A DNA stretch of 64,000 nt from Brugia malayi (taxonomy: Eukaryota > Nematoda > Chromadorea > Rhabditida > Onchocercidae). Under the pieces are notes generated by a model, which was given only the letters and a program-made list of their open reading frames with translations, had not been told where the DNA came from and did not search any database. Where the stretch lies: positions 7,726,001 to 7,790,000 of the forward strand of contig NW_025062478.1 of assembly GCF_000002995.4 (NCBI RefSeq). Reading direction: 5' to 3'. Positions 36,666 to 46,755 of this stretch are shown piece after piece (within the stretch, counting starts at the first letter, position 1; every line of letters begins with the position of its first letter). A program made the position numbers and the translations under genes.

Positions 36666-38814
36666 CTATTCACAAATTCTTTTCGGATCACGAGTTTGCA
36701 GCTCAAAGCATGATCCATGATAGACGCGTGGACGTAGGAATGGAAACAAATCCTCGATGACTGAATTTAGTAAGCACGCCTGTATCCCACGTAGACATTG
36801 TGAGATGACTGGAAGGTCCTGCTTGAAACCGCATTTTTGTAACCCTTAAGATGAAAGTGTCTATAGATGAAATGAAATTAAATTTGATTTATTTGTTTAT
36901 AGATGAGATGGAATAATCTGGTTATTAAAGGATTTTCGTTTTTTCAATTGAATTAATATGTGTCCTGAAGAGATTCTAAGTAGTCTCAGTAATATAAATT
37001 CTTTGCAGATAAGTTTCTAACTACATTTACATTCAGAAGTTTAAGTAATAAAATTGTAATTCACTTACAGCTTTTAAGCTCGTCTGGATCTTTTAGACGA
37101 CCTTTTTCATTAATCATTTCTACTGCTGGTGCACACTTTGTGCCCGGTACACGTGAACCGCTCACTCCTAGAATTTTGAATGATATTAAAATTTATTTTA
37201 TTGGGATGAATGACATGAAAATCGTGCTGAATACTAATTTCATTGAAACAATTCATTTGCAACTGATGTTGAAAATCAATCGAACTAAAAAAGAGGAATG
37301 AGAGACACAAACTTTTTGGGTCGAGCATAGTATCAACTTTTCCTTTAAACTGATCTCTTGGACGCGAATCGAAAAAATTTATCTAAAAAAAATTGAAATC
37401 GTAAAAATTCCTGTGCATTAGTTAAGAGAAAGAAGTTGTGTCATAAACGCTGCACAGAGATGACTGTGATAAAGATGTTAAATCAACTATCTAATCACCG
37501 TGATCATCTATCTAACACTTAAGATTAGGTAAAAAATGTCCTTAAAAACTAAGACTGTTCTTCTGCTACTAAGAAATTTTCTTCGAAAAGTTCTTTTTAA
37601 ACCTGATCGGCTTTGTCAAACATGTTCATTCCATTAGAATCCTTCTCGATAAGCTGTTCATATGTTATAATGTAATCTGGACAAAGGTCTGCTCTCCAGT
37701 TACCTGGCTTTAATGTAGTATTTGGATCTCTTAAATTTAAAAAAAAAATGCTTTTCATAATAAATATTCCAACAGTAGTTTTCATTGTAGAAATGGAACT
37801 GTTTTCTGGATTTCTTTAAGTAGTAAACTTCGCTTTAATGGAACTCAATTCATTTCACCACAGTAAATTTCACTTACAGTGACTTCCTGTATTTCTCCAG
37901 TAATTTCACCGCCATCATCTTCCCATGCTGTTAAACCACCATCTAAGACAGAAACAGCTCCATGACCATAGTACTGCAAAAAAAACTGCATGGAGATCTC
38001 AACCTACAAGTATATAAAACATCACGTTAATGAAGAAAGCAGACTATATCAATAATTATTCATATAATTTCTGATGATGACGATAATCAATAACATTCGG
38101 TAACAATTAATTGTAAAAATAATTAAAAATATTAATAGTGGTTATTGCATAGAGCAAAAGAAATGAAATATTATGCGGTCTATAGATTATTGTTCCCAAA
38201 CACTTCCACTTCTCCGTAAGCTTTGACTCAGACCTTAAATAGCCAGGAAATGCGACACGGAACCATCATGCCAGCAATGCGTTGCCTACCATATAAGACG
38301 ATATGGTCCGATCGACTGATACCCAATAAGCGAGCATATTTCTGAAATATTTCTGGTGGATACATGGCATACGGTTCATAAAGACCAGGATAGGTAGCTA
38401 TGTTAAGATCCATGTGGACTGCTTGTGGGATGTGCTTTTCCAAATAGTCGCGATACTGTCTGAAATCAGAAACTGAAATATTATAAGAATATATACACTA
38501 CATATGTCTTAGTTGATGCCATTCAAAATATTCAATTCTATTGATTCAGTACTTCGTATCTATTCCCATCATTTCCTCGAACCTTCCATATTTGGTTTTC
38601 ATGAAATCATCATAATTTCGCATTTGAAAGTCTACTCCACAGTCCAATAATCGATAACCACCACCATTTTTGAAGCTACCTTTCTGAAATAAACCATTTA
38701 ATTGATAAATAAGGTAGTGATTTCTTATTTTCTAAAACTTTTGATTGCTTCCTGATAATATACCTTTAGAAGGTCAGCAACCACTGATGTATTAATAAAA
38801 TTTTTTAGTTTCAT
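36666..38814 (-). CDS. MPST: 3-mercaptopyruvate/thiosulfate sulfurtransferase
   Basis: Two-domain rhodanese enzyme that transfers sulfane sulfur from 3-mercaptopyruvate or thiosulfate (cysteine catabolism, sulfide metabolism). Exons in coding order: 38,814-38,764, 38,683-38,583, 38,459-38,234, 37,973-37,878, 37,707-37,603, 37,382-37,313, 37,167-37,069, 36,844-36,666, giving 308 residues (human 297). N-terminal domain: YRLLDCGVDFQ, HIPQAVHMDLN, YARLLGISRSDHIVLYG. Linker: SVLDGGLTAWEDDGG. C-terminal domain: INFFDSRPRDQFKG, GSRVPGTKCAP, DPDELKSWLQK, then VISQCLRGIQACLL and PRVYHGSCFELQTRDP. The catalytic cysteine sits in the aligned place, but the loop reads CLRGIQ where MPST and rhodanese enzymes usually have CG(S/T)GVT or CRxGx(R/T). 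The loop determines substrate choice, so activity may differ. The acceptor of exon 5 (ttaaag) and the last exon's acceptor (cttaag) are weak but required for phase. Confidence 0.9.
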
Positions 38815-39248
38815 CTTGCACTCTTACTTCTTGAAGGAGACATGAATTAGAGGTGATTTGGAGTCCTGCAAACATGATCATGACAGTTTAAAAAAACATA
38901 GGAACAAGCTGAATATATCGTAAATCACACTGGTCTAAGCAAACATATGTGTGGTTCGTACAATTACTAGTCACCGTTTCTCCTCACCTAGATGGACAAC
39001 AGCTTCACGTATATCATGACGTTCGTGTTAGCAATGCATAACTGATTCCTACGTAAATTCGGTATAGTCATAACGCAATTTTAAAGGTTTTTAAAGGGAA
39101 TTTTTAAATTTAAAAGCATTTTAAAGGAATTTCATATAAAACGGTTAAATTTAGAGGTTCATACATAGTTAAAAACGGCTAATGTGAAAGAAAATGGAAA
39201 CGTAAAGGAAGAAGGAAAATTAGAACTTTGTAAACGTGAACCATCGAA
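38815..39248. other. Intergenic region
   Basis: Short divergent spacer between MPST (-) and the unrecognised + strand gene. It should hold both promoters. No specific motif recognised; imperfect repeats of 'ttttaaa(gg)' occur near 39,080-39,150. Confidence 0.5.
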
Positions 39249-40565
39249 ATGATTTATATGTGCGGAATGGTGATATTGTGTACAAAGACGACGAGAGATG
39301 TTTGTGCAGAAAATGATGATCAAAGCAGCAGTGACACTGATGACGAAATAGACGTTAATTATGTTGAGTATGTGTTATGTGCACTCCTTTTATTTATTGT
39401 CCATTTATAGCAAGAAATCCGGAAATCCTACGTGTCACACTCGCAACTGTGCAAATAGTTGTTCGTGCTAATTAACAAATCATGTCCAGTTCTCGGTATT
39501 ATATATTATTATTAGTTTTTTGACAATATTTATTAATTTTCATTTAAAAATATCACAGAACAACTTGCATAATAGTCGCTTTTAACGAAATCAGTATTTT
39601 AGAATCGTAAAATGGTAGAGTGATAAGTGGTTGGCCTAATAAGATATGATTGAAGTGTTTCACAATATTGGTGAAAAACTTTCTTATCTTTCTCCGCTTG
39701 CAGTAGTGAAGTGTTTCGCCGTTAAAATGTTAATTTTACTAATTATTGCTGTTCTTATTTTTGAAAACATCCAAGTTCAAATATGTTTAATTTTGACGAA
39801 TGACTTTGGATATCATATAGCGTATTATGTTCTTGTCTATATTTACTCTTTAGCAACAGTATGTAATGTACAACAAAAACCATTTTATGATGTTAATAAC
39901 TGTAAAGTGACATGATGTTGCCTTTGAACTTGCCAATTATTTTGCGCCAAATATCAATGTTGTAGTAAATACTGTTCAAAGCACTTATGAGATGAGAACT
40001 TTTTGTTTTCAGGTCAACAATTCATATTTCTGAGGATATTTATCTCATTCCTAAGTCCATTTCAAAGCATATGTAGCATTCTAATGTCATATCACAAAAC
40101 CATCTTCGTGATTTCTCAGCTTTTCTTCACTGAGAGATCTTTGCATATGTGAAGGACTAATCGCAAAATCTTTCTTGAAAGAAGCTTAGAAATTTCAGAA
40201 ATGACAGTGGCAATGTACAGTTCTTGTGCGTACCCGTCAATATCACTATGATATATGTAAAATTATAGGAGCCTTCATTCAACAGTTTTACTGGAATTAA
40301 GAACTTCAGCACTATAATATGCTGGAAATGCAAAAACACGACGCAACCAAATTAGAAACACTTAATAAATCAGTTACTGTTATAACGGAAATTGCAAATA
40401 ACACGAGCCAGACGTAGTCAATTCCGAAGAATGCAAAAAGTTTTGCTGTTGCAACAAGCATAGTGAAACGAACGAAGGATGAAGTTAGGTAAATACATCA
40501 GTTTTATTCATAAAGCTCGTGAAGATTCAAATTTTACCAGTAACAATAGCAAATGCAAGTCGCAA
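39249..40565 (+). CDS. Candidate 5' exons of an unrecognised gene
   Basis: Exon 39,249-39,367 starts at ATG (MIYMCGMVILCTKTTRDVCA), continues into an acidic Ser/Asp run (ENDDQSSSDTDDEIDVNY), and ends GA|gtatgt. Exon 40,502-40,565 follows an acceptor (acatcag), joins in phase (GA+T gives Asp), reads FIHKAREDSNFTSNNSKCKSQ, and ends CAA|gtaaga. Further phase-0 candidates are 40,762-40,803 and 40,835-40,870 (NIARGSTEIYHA, donor gtaaat). It may be the ectodomain part of the membrane protein encoded at 42,097-43,555. No homology recognised, and the exon chain between 40.9 and 42.1 kb is unresolved. Confidence 0.3.
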
Positions 40566-42096
40566 GTAAGACTGGTGATATACTTTTTTATATATTGATA
40601 TCAACAAGCTCAGAATATCAAATGAATTCAATATTGGTGCTGTGGGAACATATGCTGATTATCCATTGAAGATTTTTAAAACTGTTGGCAAAGTTGTACT
40701 TTTTTTTTTGACTAGTTTTCACCTTTTTTTAAAATAAATTCGAAAGATGCTCCAATTGCAGATATTTTACTTACATGGCCTAAAGATCAAGTCATTCGCG
40801 CAAGTGCGTCCTTGTTTTTGTTAGAATATCGCAAGAGGAAGTACTGAGATATATCATGCTGTAAATTGTTTTATGTATAAATAAAATAAGGTGATCAAGG
40901 ACAATAATTAAGTGGCTAAGATGTTCACAGTGATCAAGATGACCATTCTATCGATTACAATTCTAATAGCGATCCGAAAACAACTTAAGTTTTCAGGTTT
41001 CTAAATAATTGCGCAAAACTACTGTGAGAACACTTTCCACAGCATCTGAATTATCACTACATCAATGGATTATTCAAGTGGAAAAGCATGCAAACTATAG
41101 TGATTGTAATTTGGATCTCCATAAACAGTCCGATTTACGAAATTACCAGTGGGACAAATAATTTCGTTTGTAAATTATCATAACAATGAAATCTTAGTTG
41201 ACAAAACTATCTCTACTATTTCCTGAAATTTCCGGAAGCAAGAAAAAGTGTGATAAAAGAACCATCGTTAACACATCCGCTTACTGAAGAAGATCGTAAA
41301 TTGAGAGGCAGATAGATGTTCTCTCTTTCGACATTAGCCACTCATTCTAGTATTTTTGGTCTGAAGCGAAAGGAATACACAGACGCGTTATGCAACTGAA
41401 TGGTTGTCGTTATCACTTATCAGCATTGGCGCTCTTTGTAATAAGCTATTTTAAGCTGTTGCATTAACCATCAAAGTAATTTTATTAGATACGAAGTAAT
41501 AAATAGTAGGTAGTGAGAAATATCTTGAAATCCTCTCAAATATAATATCATATCTAATAATAGCAACATTACTCTTTTAACTATTGATAGGCTCAACATT
41601 TAATCTTAAGTTTCATTGAAATCTAAAAAATCAAAAACTTTCATATAGATGGATGAACCATTGGCAGTTTAACAGCACACTCTCAAGTTGCTATAAAAGT
41701 TTCTAGGCGGTAACCACTAGTTATTGTTTAGGAAATTGTTAGTGGTGAATAGGAGTTGAAGAGCATGCGATGTTAGATTCATGGCTTAAACAAGAGTCAT
41801 TTAATGTTTATATTTATTCGCAGGTACGGATGAAAAAATTGAATTCAATTAACATGAAAGTTTCTGTTTATTAGTTCAGTTTTAAATGAAATATTTTACT
41901 AGAATTAATCGATCTTCTGAATTAGAGTTGTTACTATCGACTTGTTTATCAACCAAAGTCGTAATGAAAAAGATGGTGCAAATTCATAAAAATATTTGTC
42001 GCAATTCAACAATAAATTTCGATTTTACGTTATATCAATCAGTAACTTAAAAACTGCTTATCGATTATTAGAATAATTTTTTCCGATTTTTTTTAG

Positions 42097-43555
42097 TTGT
42101 TGCAAATGGTGATTGTAATGACAGTAGTGGTAATGTGCTCATTGAGAAAGGGTGAAGAGAAAAATTTAACAAAAGCTTCGAAAATTGTTTCCATGCCTGA
42201 AGTAAATCAAAAAACTTACCTCAAAATTAGTAAATAGTTTGAGGAAATTAAAAATTAATAAAAGCTGAGTCAAGTGAATACACAAGAAATGGTATGAAAG
42301 TTTTTTTATTTCGACAACAAATTTGAGTAACTGAAATTTTTCGTTCTTAAAGAATAACAAAATATAATGAAAAATGAAAAAGTATAGGTACGGAAGTTCA
42401 AATTAGACTTGTCCGAGAAACAGCAGCAAGAAGTGGACGTAGATTTGGATGCACAGTTAGACGATATTGGGTGCGAGACACCAGCAACACCGGAAGGAAC
42501 GCCAGAAGTGGTTTCCACCGATGCTCTGCAGGTCGTCGTTCAAATCTTTTGACGCTTCTTCGATTCCTTTGCAATCATTGAAGAGTATTATGTATCTGCT
42601 CGCTTCGCATTATCTCAGTTACCTCCTTTTGATATCTTTTGCAAGTGGTGTGGACCGACCTTTCTTCTTTCTCATTTCTGATAAATAGAACAAGATTGAA
42701 GAGACGTTTCAGCTTGTTTTTCAAATGACCATAATCCAAGGTCATTAACACAAGGCCATAATTCATCACAACAACTTTTAAAAGTTAAATCTTATGACTA
42801 AAAGCTATTTAATAATTAGTGATAAAACAGGCGATAATCTGTTCCTCTGACTTCCTCGACTCAATATATTTCTGGTTTCTCTGAAGTTTCCGCTATATAC
42901 ATGTCATTGTAGAATGATGAATTGCAACCTTCAATTTGCAACTTTTAATTTGTTTACTCTTCTAGCATCTTTTCTTCTTTTCTGTGTTTGCAATTAACAA
43001 CGAATAGCAGAGAATGGTGGCCAAAAAACAAGCCAAGTTGCCAAACTACTTTTAGAAAACTAAACGAAAAGATGAAGGATATAAAGAAGAAGCCAAAAAA
43101 GAAGAATCAACGCAAAGCAGTTTGAAAAAGCGCAGGAAACCAAGAAGAAGCATACACAGCCAATCAGGCTCGAAAATTACAAAAGAATTACAAGAGAAGC
43201 AATGGGAACAACCTACTGGAGAAAATGAAGTATTGTTTTAGTGTCATATCGTCATCTGAGGACAGCAAACGGAAAGAAATAGGATTATATTTAAGTTTGT
43301 TCAGAGTACTTGCGGTAATGTCCCACAAATGCTGTTTGTAATAATTTTGATCAGTAAATGAGCGGACATATATACACATTGATTCATTTTTATTATATAA
43401 TTAAGCTGCAGTATGAAAGATCATTTAATTGTATTTGCTGCACAAGATAATACTAATTTTTTGAACAGAGTGTCAAACCAGCAATTCAAATAGATCAGAA
43501 TAAGCCGAGAACCAATCCAACACAGACAGAAGCCTCAAAATCAATCAAAATATGA
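42097..43555 (+). CDS. Unrecognised single-pass membrane protein, 3' exons
   Basis: Four exons that all join in phase 0: 42,097-42,201 (acceptor tttttttag, donor gtaaat), 42,388-42,531, 43,056-43,229 and 43,469-43,555 (stop TGA). The first encodes a hydrophobic helix followed by basic residues (LLQMVIVMTVVVMCSLRKG), the pattern of a membrane span with a stop-transfer signal. The rest is a probable cytoplasmic tail of about 135 residues: acidic (VDVDLDAQLDDIGCETPATP), then strongly basic (SLKKRRKPRRS), then polar, ending SKSIKI. The frame shows balanced codon choice in AT-rich surroundings. I do not recognise the family. The donor of exon 2 (CAG|gtcgtc) and acceptor of exon 3 (ctacttttag) are moderate. 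Upstream exons are uncertain. Confidence 0.5.
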
Positions 43556-43938
43556 TATAACCTGTACATGTATGCTATGCTAATTTCCACTGTTCTTGTT
43601 AAATTTGATGAATGAATCCAAATGCTGTGACAATCATAACTTTTGTTTTATCCTTTTTTAGAATTTTATTTACGTTTACAATAGATAGCCATATAAAATC
43701 TGAATTAAAATTGCTTCATGTAGAAGTACCAGTATTATTAGTTTGTTGCTAGTTGCTTATACTTGTTTAAATTATCTATATTGGCTTCAGCTCACTTTAG
43801 CTATTAATATATGGAAATTTCACTGAGGAAAAATTCATATTCAAGCTGGACTTGGCATTTTTATATTAAACGCGCAGTTCTGCAACAATTATTCTAAATA
43901 GCATCTAAATAGCTTTTCACAATGTATGAATAGCTACT

Positions 43939-44090
43939 AAGGGATTACGTAACAATATTGTGATTAGTTTAAAAGATTTGAAGTCCAGCCGTGAGCTGGC
44001 GGATAATGGTATTTAAGTAGGCTTTAAATTAATCGTGATGCTTAAAGTAATATTTTTTAAATTTGTCAAAATATTATTACGTAATCCTTT
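43939..44090. mobile_element. Short inverted-repeat element, MITE-like
   Basis: The left end aagggattacgtaacaatat and the right end (44,070-44,090, reverse complement aaaggattacgtaataatat) match at about 19 of 21 positions. Weaker complementarity continues inward for another 15-20 bases. The whole unit is 152 bp with no coding capacity, and could be a nonautonomous DNA transposon remnant or a hairpin. No target-site duplication is certain. Confidence 0.45.
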
Positions 44091-44613
44091 ACTTTTATTT
44101 GAACAGTCCTGAAGCTTTCAAGCAACAGATCTTCACCATTTCATTAATTATCAGCACTAAATTTTTCATAAAGTCATAAGTGATAAAGTTCTAAAAAATT
44201 GTCAACACTGCAGTTCCTGCATGAGAATTCAGAAGCTAGAAGACAGAACCAGATGTCTGAGAAACCGAAATAAATTTGTGTTAAATCCATAAGACTAAAG
44301 ATTGTTTTGTTTGAATAAACCTTAAATAAGTGTTTGAATTAAGAAATTCTTATCCAACATTTATGTGCATTGTTTGTAACTTTACCGTCTGTCAACAAAA
44401 ATATGTTTACTGTTAAGATTTTCCAGTCTAAAAGGCCAAACTCGCACTTGGCTATTAAGTTATTAGCATAACTTGTTTAACAGTTTCAACTCGCAATGTC
44501 TAAAAATTGTAGAGGCCTTCCAATCCGAATTTACTTTTATGAGTAACTGATATAATGTTAAAGTGAAACTCTTACTGATAAACAGTGCAGATCATTCGAT
44601 TGAGACAGCTCTC

Positions 44614-44663
44614 TTTACTCACAGTAATGCTACCTTTGTTTACTCACAGTAATGATACCTTTG
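44614..44663. repeat. 25-bp tandem duplication
   Basis: The unit tttactcacagtaatg(c/a) followed by tacctttg occurs twice, head to tail (44,614-44,638 and 44,639-44,663), with one mismatch. Confidence 0.9.
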
Positions 44664-45906
44664 TTGTAAACCAGCCTACTCCATGACAGACGGTAGCTTT
44701 ATTTTCGCGATCAATGTTCCGCGACATATGCGCTCTCTCTTTTCCACATTTACTTCCTCAATTCCTCTAATATTGTTTCATATAGATCAGTGGTATCTTT
44801 ATCTCAGTAAAATTGGTCTCAAACATCGCCTTTTCTGCAAAGTACTACCTATTTGGCTCTAAAAAATGCTCCACTCAGACCTTATTTCACGACACCAGGT
44901 ACCTTCAGAAATTATCAAAGTGATATCATTAATTCTTTTCGTATATATTAAAATCAAGTGATTATAATCAACTAGAATAATGTCCATCCAATTACTTAGG
45001 AAGTTTTTTTTTTCTAGCAGTAATTAATGTCAATCACTATTTAATAGAAACTGGAAGTTTTGATAAATTGCTTTATTAATCATCTATGATACGACATGAA
45101 GTTATTTGAAATGGCATATAAACTTAACTTGTATAACCAAGCAAACTTTATGGTCATTTTGTGATGTCGGTTCACTTTCAATCAATGCTGCAAATACTGC
45201 CCCCTGGATAACATAAAAGCATTAGTTCTTACGGAAATGGAATTGGTTAACTCTATTTTTCTCTCAACCATCCATCTCAGATCATTGCTAATCCTAACTA
45301 CCATTTCAGGCATTGTCCCAGTTTGTCTTGATAATTTCACGGCAGGTTAGAAATCAAATATTGTCAAGTTTTTTAGATGAGAGATCATTTAAAAAATCGG
45401 GAAGTTACTGATTTGCATGATGCAAAAGAATTTGATGTTGCATTCGTTAGTGATGTGATCGCTGTAAACTACTTTAAATTCTGCAGAAAGAAATATGTAG
45501 AATGTCACATGGAACGACGAAATTACTTGGAATATTTGATCTGTTAATAAACAAGTTGGTATGAAAGTTTAGGAACATTTTTAAAAAATGAGAAAACTAA
45601 TTAATTTCGTCATTTATAAGAAGAATTGTTTTATTGTTATGAAATTCTTTTTTGTAAGGAAAACCATTATATTAATATCACAGCCACTAAAGTTATTGCG
45701 ACTTCAAACTTCAACTGAATACTATCTACTGTTGGTAACGAGGTGAAAATGACATTTGCAATAACAATTACCGCAAAGAAACCATCTGATTTCTGTTTGA
45801 ATGCGTAAATTCATGTGCCAAAACAGAAAGTAAGGATTTCTCTAGTCCATTAAATTGCTTAATTTTTTGGTACAGAAATGAAAGGATAGAAATGTAAACA
45901 ATAATG

Positions 45907-46755
45907 CTATACAATAACGGTTTCATATTGAGCAACTGATGCTGATTCCAATGATTTCCTTTCTGGTATTGCCTTTGATAACGACATCTTTTTCACGCAT
46001 AAATGAGCAGGCGTACGTAAATACTGCTTAAAATATGTCTGAAAAAACCAAAATTGAATTTTTTGAACTACGTAGTCTATAGTCGAATTTTAATTAAACT
46101 CAAACTCAAAGGAAGTTAAGTTACCTGCTCTGCATCAAAATCAATTTTTATAGGAGGCAGTGAATATTTAGGATGAAGATAATCGCTTAGTGGTGGTGAT
46201 CGAACGTTGTATGATGAATACCTCCTGTCCAGCTTTTCCGTTGATTCAAAAATTCGATGTGCACATTCTACTGATAATCTAAAAAGCACCAACACTCCAC
46301 AAATGTGAAATTGGAATGCATAAATCAAGTCTAATAAGTTGAAAACTGACGAGCTAGAAATGGTGGATTCAACATCGCCATATTTGGTGCTCCGCCTTGG
46401 TGACTTCACGGCGCAAAACGGAATTTCCTTCCTCGGATGAAACATCATTGGTATCAGAGTACACCATCCCATGAAGAATACGATTAGTAGAACAGTGTAA
46501 ATGAAGAGCACTGATATTGTAATTAAAAGCAGCATACAAACGTTGATAACCCTAATGACATCCCTGCCATCCAACCATATGTTTGGTTCTGATCTTCTTA
46601 CAATACCAATATTGTTATTTCTTAATTCACTGAAATGAACGTTTGTTTCGTTACGTACTTAATGATCACCTATCGATATCGCTTAGATTACTCGGTATTT
46701 TTAAAGGACCTTTGTCAAAAATATATATCACGAGACATGCAACTTCTTTTTAATA
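45907..46755 (-). CDS. Unrecognised protein with two membrane segments
   Basis: Three exons in coding order: one ending at 46,670 (left boundary about 46,755; reads FDKGPLKIPSNLSDID, donor AG|gtgatc), 46,629-46,125, and 46,038-45,907 (stop TAG). All junctions keep phase (AG+T gives Ser; then phase 0). The middle exon of 505 nt encodes a long hydrophobic helix (VCMLLLITISVLFIYTVLL), a loop with PRRSTKYGDVESTISSSS, and a second hydrophobic stretch (LDLIYAFQFHICGVLVLF). A tail of about 100 residues follows with SPPLSDYLHPKYSLPPIKIDF. The last exon adds KQYLRTPAHLCVKKMS and ends QYETVIV. The start codon is not located; a short splice-bounded segment at 47,144-47,163 might be an upstream microexon. 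I do not recognise the family; it may be nematode-specific. Confidence 0.6.

Larger units (their letters stand above)
43556..45906. other. Convergent intergenic region with small repeats
   Basis: Between the 3' ends of the membrane-protein gene (+) and the two-helix protein gene (-). It contains an inverted-repeat element at 43,939-44,090 and a tandem duplication at 44,614-44,663. No exon recognised. Confidence 0.6.

Noticed and set aside
42306..42518. Minus-strand frame rich in Ser/Thr (SGVPSGVAGVSHP)
   Set aside because: Antisense shadow of exon 42,388-42,531, whose plus-strand frame fits neighbouring exons.
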